This document shows, piece by piece, positions 1-5,642 of a stretch of 28,105 nt of DNA (position 1 is its first letter; every line of letters begins with the position of its first letter). This DNA is from CAKSIW01 sp045576435. Lineage in GTDB: Bacteria; Bacillota; Clostridia; Monoglobales; Monoglobaceae. The notes under the pieces were generated by a model. The model saw only the letters and a program-made list of their open reading frames with translations. It ran no database searches and had not been told where the DNA came from. The DNA is taken from positions 1 to 28,105 of the forward strand of contig JAZNGL010000064.1 of assembly GCA_045576435.1 (NCBI GenBank). The letters are read 5' to 3'. A program made the position numbers and the translations under genes.

Positions 1-625
1 CGATCCGACTTACTTTTGAAACATGTGAAAGCTTTGAAACCTCATATCTGCATATTTCACAAATTACCTGCGGAGAAATTTTGAACTCACCCAAATAACT
101 ATAAGTAGGTCGCATAACAGTTTTTTCGGAGTTTTCATCAAATTTACCCAAAACTAGTTTTAGGGGATTTAAAAAATAACCCGAGAAACGGCTCTTAACC
201 TCAAGTGTCGGCACGGGAATAACGTGTTGACCATATGTTTCTCTCATAAAAGAGGCCTCTTTTATTTCGTCGGCAGTTGCAACATCTTCAATATATATGA
301 TTTTCTCAATCTCTGGCAAATTAAGGCGCTCCGCAATAAGAGCGACCATCTTTTTTGATGTGCCAATTATTAATATTGAAGATATATCTGAATTTGAGAT
401 AGCCTGTCTGATTTCATATGCGTGGTTATCATCAAGGAGTATGGCACGCTTGACGGATGCCATGCGACTTTTTTCCTGCTTTGCAGATTTACCCGCTAGA
501 ATTTTATTATCAAAAATGAGCAGACCGTCATCAAAAATTGCATCTATATTGTATTTTTTTGAAACCATCATGCTTTGATAGCTTTTTCCTGTTCCGGATT
601 TTCCGACGAGTGCTAAAACTCTCAT
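1..625 (-). CDS. P-loop NTPase with C-terminal Asp23/Gls24-like domain (3' part cut by window edge)
   Basis: The gene reads leftward from the ATG at 625 and stays open to position 1, giving 208 codons without a stop, so it is truncated by the window. An SD (GGAG) lies 8 nt before the ATG. The protein begins MRVLALVGKSGTGKS, a Walker A motif at residues 8-15 (G-K-S-G-T-G-K-S). A conserved-looking middle follows (around FDDGLLIFDNKILAGKSAKQ, IIGTSKKM, HVIPVPTLEVK). Near the window end, LGEFKISPQVICEICRYEVS resembles the start of an Asp23/Gls24 domain. From memory, such P-loop-Asp23 fusions are annotated in Clostridia as 'Asp23/Gls24 family envelope stress response protein', with no known biochemical role. 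It follows rex by 19 nt and is probably the last seen gene of the acn-icd-rex operon. The P-loop is clear; the Asp23 assignment rests on about 30 residues. Confidence 0.75.
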   Translation of the reverse strand, partial: MRVLALVGKSGTGKSYQSMMVSKKYNIDAIFDDGLLIFDNKILAGKSAKQEKSRMASVKRAILLDDNHAYEIRQAISNSDISSILIIGTSKKMVALIAERLNLPEIEKIIYIEDVATADEIKEASFMRETYGQHVIPVPTLEVKSRFSGYFLNPLKLVLGKFDENSEKTVMRPTYSYLGEFKISPQVICEICRYEVSKLSHVSKVSRI

Positions 626-644
626 AATATTAACTCCAAACTGA

Positions 645-1271
645 TTATTTGTCTGCAGATATTTTATAGCAGAGACGCATTAAACTGTCACTTAAATGGA
701 CATTTTCAACAACGACATCTTCATCTGTTGAGATATCAGCATATGAGAAATTCAAAAATGCTTTTATTCCATTTGAAGAAAGTTCATGTGCAACCTGATT
801 AACAACAGTTCTTGGAACGGCAAGAATTGCCATTGTCGGTTTTTTGGTTTTTATAAATGATTGGATATCACGAAAATCTGAAATTTGCAGAGAACCTATT
901 TTTTCGCCAATCTTAGCAGGGTCAGTATCAAAAATGCCAATAAGCTGAAAACCACGTTTTTCAAAATTTGTGTTTTGCACAAAAGCACGACCAATATTAC
1001 CAACACCAACGAGAATTGCTTTATAATGATGGTCGAGACCTAATATACTGGCAATTTCTTTGTGCAGAGATTCAACATTATATCCATAGCCTTGTTGCCC
1101 AAAGCCACCAAAGCAGTTTAAATCCTGCCTTATCTGCGAAGCGGTGACTTTCATTCTTTTGCTCAGCTCTTTAGATGAAATTCGTTCAATGCCACAGTTA
1201 AGCAACTCACCAAGATATCTGTAATATCTTGGTAGACGGTTTATAACCGAGGCGGAAACCTTTCTTTCCAT
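645..1271 (-). CDS. rex: Redox-sensing transcriptional repressor Rex
   Basis: A 208-residue protein, the usual length for Rex, a homodimeric repressor that senses the NADH/NAD+ ratio and releases DNA when NADH is high. Residues 1-80 form the winged helix, with the Rex signature around IRQDLNCFGGFGQQGYGYNV. A Rossmann domain follows, with GVGNIGRA at 89-96 and an acidic cluster GIFDTDP near 112-118. An in-frame TTG lies five codons upstream, but the SD (GGGAG) sits just before the ATG at 1271, so the ATG is chosen. It lies 22 nt downstream of the isocitrate dehydrogenase gene and 19 nt upstream of the P-loop/Asp23 gene, in the same operon. Product certain; targets can only be inferred, but a candidate Rex-like site lies before pgk at 16889-16906. 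Confidence 0.96.
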   Translation of the reverse strand: MERKVSASVINRLPRYYRYLGELLNCGIERISSKELSKRMKVTASQIRQDLNCFGGFGQQGYGYNVESLHKEIASILGLDHHYKAILVGVGNIGRAFVQNTNFEKRGFQLIGIFDTDPAKIGEKIGSLQISDFRDIQSFIKTKKPTMAILAVPRTVVNQVAHELSSNGIKAFLNFSYADISTDEDVVVENVHLSDSLMRLCYKISADK

Positions 1272-1293
1272 AAATTTTACTCCCAATTTATTA

Positions 1294-2445
1294 TTAAAGT
1301 TTACTCATAATATAATCTGCAAATTCGGCAGATGTTGCGCCGGTATCTCTTCCTGTGATTTGCAGAGCCTTTTCTTCATACATGCAAATATCCAACGCCT
1401 TTTCGAGACGTTTTGCTTCGTTTGTATAACCAATATGTTCAAGCAACATAACGCCTGCACGGATTATGCTGCAAGGGTCAGCATATTTATCTCTGCCCTC
1501 TGTAACCATTCTTGGTGCGCTTCCGTGAATTGCTTCAAACATTGCATATCTTTTTCCAATGTTTGCGCTTCCGGCTGTTCCAACACCGCCTTGGAATTCA
1601 GCAGCCTCGTCTGTGAGGATGTCACCATAAAGGTTAGGAAGAACGAGAACCTGGAATTGAGTTCTTCTTTTTTCGTCAACGAGCTTGGCTGTCATGATAT
1701 CAATATACCAATCATCAAGTTCAATATCAGGATAGTCTTTTGCAACACGCTTGCAAATGTCCAAGAATTTTCCATCGGTTGTTTTAACAACATTCGCTTT
1801 TGTAACGGCGGTAACACGAGTTTTCCCCGTCTTTTTTGCATATTCGAAAGCAGCACGTGCAATTCTCTCTGAACCCTCAGTTGTTGTTACAACAAAGTCA
1901 ATTGCTAAATCGTCAGTAACGTGAATACCCTTTGAACCAACAGCGTAGCCACCCTCGGTGTTTTCACGATAGAATGTCCAATCAATTCCTGCTTCCGGAA
2001 CTTTAACAGGACGAACATTTGCAAAAAGGTCAAGCTCTTTGCGCATTGCAACATTGGCACTTTCAATGTTAGGCCATGGGTCACCTGCTCTTGGTGTTGT
2101 TGTTGGACCCTTTAAGATGACATGACATTTCTTGAGCTCTGCGAGAACATCATCAGGAATAGCCTTGCTTGCTGCAGCACGATTTTCGATTGTGCAACCA
2201 TCAATAACTTTAAATTCAATCTTGCCCTTTGCAATCTCATCCTTCAAGAGAAATTCAAGAATTCTGTGAGCTTGTGCTGTGATTGCAGGACCGATTCCGT
2301 CACCGCCCACAACACCAATAATTATTTTGTCTAAAGCAGAATAATCAATAAATTCATTATTTGCCTTCATTGTTTCAACACGTTTGAGTTGTTCCTCGAG
2401 TAAAATACCAAATTTTTCTTTTGCGTTTTCAACAAATTGATTCAT
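1294..2445 (-). CDS. icd: Isocitrate dehydrogenase (isocitrate/isopropylmalate dehydrogenase family)
   Basis: A 383-residue beta-decarboxylating dehydrogenase, expected to turn isocitrate into 2-oxoglutarate and CO2. Family features are all visible: GGDGIGP at 47-53, the substrate loop with Ser129, Asn131, Arg135 and Arg145 (SANVAMRKELDLFANVRP), YRENTEGG at 159-166, Lys216, and NLYGDILTDEAAE with Asp275 and Asp279. After HGSAP (307-311) come Arg312-Met313. These positions correspond to E. coli Icd Lys344-Tyr345 (NADP) or Asp-Ile in NAD enzymes, so coenzyme choice is not clear. The start has a good SD (AGGAGA, 6 nt). It sits 37 nt after the aconitase gene, which argues for isocitrate rather than isopropylmalate as substrate. 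Homoisocitrate or isopropylmalate activity is less likely but not excluded. Confidence 0.88.
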   Translation of the reverse strand: MNQFVENAKEKFGILLEEQLKRVETMKANNEFIDYSALDKIIIGVVGGDGIGPAITAQAHRILEFLLKDEIAKGKIEFKVIDGCTIENRAAASKAIPDDVLAELKKCHVILKGPTTTPRAGDPWPNIESANVAMRKELDLFANVRPVKVPEAGIDWTFYRENTEGGYAVGSKGIHVTDDLAIDFVVTTTEGSERIARAAFEYAKKTGKTRVTAVTKANVVKTTDGKFLDICKRVAKDYPDIELDDWYIDIMTAKLVDEKRRTQFQVLVLPNLYGDILTDEAAEFQGGVGTAGSANIGKRYAMFEAIHGSAPRMVTEGRDKYADPCSIIRAGVMLLEHIGYTNEAKRLEKALDICMYEEKALQITGRDTGATSAEFADYIMSKL

Positions 2446-2482
2446 AAAGATTCTCCTAATATTTTTAAATTAATATTTTGTT

Positions 2483-4414
2483 CTATGCCTGTTCGCGAGT
2501 ATAGTTCAAAAGTCCTCCCGCCGCCATAATATGACGCTGACGCTCTGAAAGAGCGATTTCAACAGGAATAATTTCACCGGTTGTAATATTCTTAACAACA
2601 ATATCCCTAGCTTCGAGAATTGAGCTGCGGATGTTTTCAAGACATAACTTGTCGTCTACATTAATTTTATCGTAGTCGTCAGGGTTTTTAAAGGTGAGAG
2701 GCATAATTCCGTTGTTTATGAGATTTGCCATATGAATTCTTGCAAATGATTTTGCGAGAACTGCTTTAATGCCAAGATAAAGCGGAACAAGTGCTGCGTG
2801 CTCTCTTGATGAGCCTTGACCATAGTTTGAGCCAGCAATAATGAAACCACCGCCATTTTCCTTTGCACGTTTTGAAAAATTACTGTCACATGATGCCAAA
2901 CAATAATCCGAAAGATATGGAATATTTGAACGATATGGTAAAAGTTTTGCATTTGATGGCATAATATGGTCTGTTGTGATGTTATCCTCAACCTTAATAA
3001 GACTGATTCCTTCAACTGTTTCTGCAAGAGGAACATTAATCGGGAATGGTTGAATATTCGGACCACGAACAACTTCAACCTCAGCAGCTGTTGGTGCAGG
3101 TGGAATAACCATATTGTCATTTATTTTGAATTTTTTAACCTTTTCGACTGTTAAATCAATGCTATCACCTAAATCCATTGGATTTGTGAGAACACCATTA
3201 ATTGCAGATACTGCAGCCATTTCAGGACTAACAAGATATACCTGAGCAGACATTGTGCCTGAGCGACCATAGAAGTTTCTGTTATTTGTTCTGAGAGAAA
3301 TAGCATCGGTCTTTGGAGACTGCCCCATTCCTATGCACGGTCCACAAGCACTTTCCAAAATACGAGCGCCCGCATCAATCATGTCGGCAAGAGCGCCATT
3401 TTCAGCAAGCATATTTAAAACCTGTTTTGAGCCGGGGCCGATTACAAGGCTAACGTCAGGATGAACAGTTTTGCCTTTAAGGATTTTTGCAACTTTCATC
3501 ATATCAGCATATGATGAATTTGTGCAGCTTCCAATAAACACCTGATCAATTTTAAGTTTTCCAATGTTTTCGCAGGTATCAACTGCGTCAGGACTATGTG
3601 GCTTTGCAACGAGAGGAGTGAGTTCACTCATGTTGACGGTTATAACTTTATCATAAATTGCGTCTTTATCAGGAAGAAGTTCAACAAAATCTTCCTCTCT
3701 GTCCTGTGCTTTAAGAAATTCACGTGTTATTTCGTCACTTGGGAAAATTGAGGTTGTTGCACCATGCTCTGCACCCATGTTTGTGATGGTTGCACGTTCA
3801 GGAACAGAAAGAGTTGAAACACCTTCACCTGCATATTCGAGAATATATCCAACCCCGCCCTTAACTGAAATCTGGCGAAGAACTTCAAGAATAACATCTT
3901 TAGCAGTAACCCATTTGCGAAGCTTACCAACAAGCTCAACTTTCATAATTTTTGGCATTGTTATATAATATGCACCACCGCCCATTGCAACGGCAACATC
4001 AAGACCGCCTGCACCTATTGCAAGCATTCCAATTCCGCCGCCTGTTGGAGTGTGGCTATCTGAACCAAGAAGGGTTTTCCCAGGTTTACCAAAGCGTTCA
4101 AGCTGAACCTGATGGCAGATTCCGTTGCCTGGACGAGAAAAATATATTCCGTGCTTTGATGCAACGGTTTGTATATATTTGTGGTCATCGGCATTTTCAA
4201 AGCCTGCCTGAAGCGTGTTGTGGTCGATATATGCAACAGATTTTTCTGTTTTAACCCTATCAATTCCCATTGCTTCAAATTGAAGATATGCCATTGTGCC
4301 GGTTGAATCTTGCGTCAGGGTCTGGTCAATTTTGATTGAAATTTCCTGACCGGCAATCATTTCACCGCTTACAAGATGTTCTTTAATTATTTTTTGCGCT
4401 AATGTAAATCCCAT
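2483..4414 (-). CDS. acn: Aconitate hydratase (single-chain, about 640 residues)
   Basis: A 643-residue [4Fe-4S] enzyme interconverting citrate and isocitrate. Cluster ligands are visible as Cys297 (GSCTNSSYAD), Cys357 and Cys360 (SACGPCIGMG). GSDSHTPTGGG lies at 117-127, and the C-terminal swivel-domain motif GSNYGQGSSREHAA at 528-541. The length is well below the roughly 890 residues of AcnA and resembles the shorter 'Aquifex-type' or mitochondrial-like aconitases known in many anaerobes. The SD is GGGAGG, 10 nt before the ATG. It is the first gene of the acn-icd-rex operon, and together with icd it makes 2-oxoglutarate for glutamate synthesis; no citrate synthase is in the window. 3-Isopropylmalate dehydratase or homoaconitase is less likely, because those usually have separate large and small subunits and different neighbours. 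Confidence 0.93.
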   Translation of the reverse strand: MGFTLAQKIIKEHLVSGEMIAGQEISIKIDQTLTQDSTGTMAYLQFEAMGIDRVKTEKSVAYIDHNTLQAGFENADDHKYIQTVASKHGIYFSRPGNGICHQVQLERFGKPGKTLLGSDSHTPTGGGIGMLAIGAGGLDVAVAMGGGAYYITMPKIMKVELVGKLRKWVTAKDVILEVLRQISVKGGVGYILEYAGEGVSTLSVPERATITNMGAEHGATTSIFPSDEITREFLKAQDREEDFVELLPDKDAIYDKVITVNMSELTPLVAKPHSPDAVDTCENIGKLKIDQVFIGSCTNSSYADMMKVAKILKGKTVHPDVSLVIGPGSKQVLNMLAENGALADMIDAGARILESACGPCIGMGQSPKTDAISLRTNNRNFYGRSGTMSAQVYLVSPEMAAVSAINGVLTNPMDLGDSIDLTVEKVKKFKINDNMVIPPAPTAAEVEVVRGPNIQPFPINVPLAETVEGISLIKVEDNITTDHIMPSNAKLLPYRSNIPYLSDYCLASCDSNFSKRAKENGGGFIIAGSNYGQGSSREHAALVPLYLGIKAVLAKSFARIHMANLINNGIMPLTFKNPDDYDKINVDDKLCLENIRSSILEARDIVVKNITTGEIIPVEIALSERQRHIMAAGGLLNYTREQA

Positions 4415-4451
4415 AAAAATTTAGCCTCCCGAAAATCTTCATTATCCTATT

Positions 4452-4480
4452 ATTTTACACAAAAATCACGTCTTTGTCAA
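4452..4480 (-). promoter_or_regulatory. Sigma-A type promoter for the acn-icd-rex operon
   Basis: On the minus strand a perfect -35 TTGACA (4480-4475) is followed by a 17-nt spacer and a -10 TAAAAT (4457-4452, five of six consensus bases). The transcript would start near 4445, giving a leader of about 30 nt that carries the aconitase SD. Seen by eye; no other promoter was noticed between here and the P-loop gene. Confidence 0.75.
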
Positions 4481-4494
4481 GCATTCCGACAAAG
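4472..4494. promoter_or_regulatory. Inverted repeat over the acn -35: candidate operator
   Basis: CTTTGTC (4472-4478) and GACAAAG (4488-4494) form a perfect 7-bp inverted repeat with a 9-nt centre. The left arm overlaps the -35 hexamer of the acn promoter, where a bound repressor would block transcription. It does not match the Rex consensus: its outer TTGT and ACAA are 11 nt apart rather than 10. The binding protein is unknown. Confidence 0.4.
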
Positions 4495-4548
4495 CTTATG
4501 ATAGGTTTATTTTAAATGATGATATTTATATTACAATTGATTTACATA

Positions 4549-4664
4549 ATTGTCACAATCCACAATTTGCACAGAGTTATCCACAGGGAAAAGCCTATGA
4601 AATAAGGATAAAGCATAGATTTGCACACAATTGTTTTTGGGAATAGTAAAAAAATTGTGGAAAA
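4549..4664. other. Cluster of DnaA-box-like 9-mers in the divergent intergenic region
   Basis: The 385-nt gap between acn and ruvX holds several matches to the DnaA box TTWTNCACA. These are ATTGTCACA (4549-4557, 7/9), CAATCCACA (4556-4564, 7/9), ATTTGCACA (4565-4573, 8/9), the canonical TTATCCACA (4577-4585, 9/9), a second ATTTGCACA (4619-4627, 8/9), and on the minus strand TTTTCCACA (4664-4656, 9/9 to the degenerate form). Three lie nearly head-to-tail in the same direction within 30 bp. A very A/T-rich tract follows at about 4685-4733. The pattern suggests DnaA binding, as an origin, a DnaA-titration site or a DnaA-controlled promoter. The matches are seen directly; function is inference. 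Confidence 0.5.
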
Positions 4665-4737
4665 GTGGATTTTTGTCATAATGTTGCATATTTAAAGATG
4701 TTTTAATGATTGAAAATTTATATATTAAAAAAAGCTC

Positions 4738-4766
4738 TTGCTAAGAGGAGTTAAATGTGTTACAAT
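4738..4766 (+). promoter_or_regulatory. Promoter for ruvX
   Basis: TTGCTA (4738-4743), a 17-nt spacer and TACAAT (4761-4766), preceded by TGT, which makes a TGn extended -10. Transcription would start near 4773, about 27 nt before the ruvX ATG. A small CTCTT-GCT-AAGAG inverted repeat (4735-4747) covers the -35. Confidence 0.7.
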
Positions 4767-4799
4767 ATATACATAAAATGAGCTTGAGGATGAGTTAAT

Positions 4800-5207
4800 A
4801 TGATTTTAGGAGTGGATTTTGGAGATAGTCGAACAGGCTATGCAACCTCTGACGCTTTAGGGCTAACGGCACAAACTCTTGAGGTTTATAGTGAAAAAAA
4901 CATGTTGAAGGTTGCGGAGCACACAGCCGAGCTCGCAAAGAACCTGAATGCAGAAACAATTGTTCTGGGATTTCCTAAAAATATGAATGGCTCTGTTGGT
5001 GACAGAGGAAAAAAATCCAAAAAACTTGCATCAATTCTCAGAGAAAAAACGGGGATTCCCGTAATTTTGTGGGATGAGCGTTTGACAACGGTTTCGGCGC
5101 ATAATCTAATGAATGAAACAAATGTCAGAGGCGAAAAACGAAAGGCTACGGTTGATAAAATTGCGGCGGCGTTTATTTTGCAGTCATATCTTGATAGTCG
5201 CAGATAA
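4800..5207 (+). CDS. ruvX: RuvX/YqgF family nuclease (pre-16S rRNA processing, putative Holliday junction resolvase)
   Basis: A 135-residue RNase H-fold protein, the normal family length. Visible motifs are the first acidic strand ILGVDFGDSRTGYA with Asp6 and Arg11, LGFPKNMNGSVGDRG at 57-70, WDERLTT at 91-97, and the closing acidic residue Asp119 in VDKIAAAFILQSYLD. YqgF matures the 5' end of 16S rRNA in E. coli; the Holliday-junction role was proposed from the fold and is still often used in names. It begins 27 nt after its own predicted promoter, and a DUF1292 gene follows. That ruvX-DUF1292 pair is common in Firmicutes, usually behind alaS and ireB, which are absent here. Confidence 0.95.
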   Translation: MILGVDFGDSRTGYATSDALGLTAQTLEVYSEKNMLKVAEHTAELAKNLNAETIVLGFPKNMNGSVGDRGKKSKKLASILREKTGIPVILWDERLTTVSAHNLMNETNVRGEKRKATVDKIAAAFILQSYLDSRR

Positions 5208-5264
5208 AATAATGGCATAAATTAAAAATTTATATAAAATGATTTTGAAAGGACTGAATTAAAA

Positions 5265-5582
5265 ATGGCACAGGATTTTGAAAAATTTGAAAACGAAGGC
5301 ATGGAAGAAGAGGATTTTTTAGTTGATCTTTTTGATGATGACGGAAACAAGCAAACCTTTGAACATCTTGATACAGTTCAGGTGGATGGTTCGGATTATG
5401 TCATTTGCATTCCTTATAAGGAAGAGGATGATGGCGAGACAGATGAGGTTGTTATTTTAAAAATGGAATATGATGAAAATGACGATTATGTTTTAGTTCC
5501 TGAGGAAGACCTCGACGTTCTTGACCGAGCATATGAGATTTTTAAAGAAAGAAATGCTGATTTGTTTGACTTTGAAGATTAA
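5265..5582 (+). CDS. DUF1292 (UPF0473, YrzB-like) acidic protein
   Basis: A 105-residue, strongly acidic protein rich in Asp and Glu, with the DUF1292 core FLVDLFDDDGNKQTFEHLD and YVICIPYKEEDD, ending VLVPEEDLDVLDRAYEIF. No signal peptide or membrane segment is visible, so it should be cytoplasmic. Its function is unknown in the family. It lies 57 nt after ruvX with an AAAGGA SD, so it probably shares the ruvX transcript, which then ends at the terminator just downstream. The ruvX-DUF1292 order is widespread in Firmicutes and supports the family call. Confidence 0.88.
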   Translation: MAQDFEKFENEGMEEEDFLVDLFDDDGNKQTFEHLDTVQVDGSDYVICIPYKEEDDGETDEVVILKMEYDENDDYVLVPEEDLDVLDRAYEIFKERNADLFDFED

Positions 5583-5587
5583 TTAAA

Positions 5588-5635
5588 GATGCAAAAGGGC
5601 GGACTTTGTCCGCCTATATTTTTGTTTTTTGCATC
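5588..5635 (+). terminator. Nested hairpin terminator after the DUF1292 gene
   Basis: GGCGGAC (5598-5604), a TTT loop and GTCCGCC (5608-5614) form a GC-rich stem followed by a T-rich run (5616-5630). Outside it, GATGCAAAA (5588-5596) and TTTTGCATC (5627-5635) form a perfect 9-bp outer stem, so the whole element is two-tiered. It ends only 8 nt before the first plausible topB start, so topB depends on read-through or an unseen promoter. Confidence 0.8.
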
Positions 5636-5642
5636 AATTAAG

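Noticed and set aside
297..578. Plus-strand 93-codon open frame at the left edge
   Set aside because: It lies antisense to the P-loop/Asp23 gene, which has a good SD, a Walker A motif and an uninterrupted frame; the plus-strand frame has no recognisable domain.
4472..4494. Rex operator at the acn promoter
   Set aside because: The inverted repeat spaces TTGT and ACAA by 11 nt, not 10, and lacks the TTGTTAA/TTAACAA half-sites, so I report it only as an unassigned operator.
4735..4747. CTCTT-GCT-AAGAG as a terminator or operator
   Set aside because: Only a 5-bp stem without a T-run; it overlaps the ruvX -35 but is too short to call.
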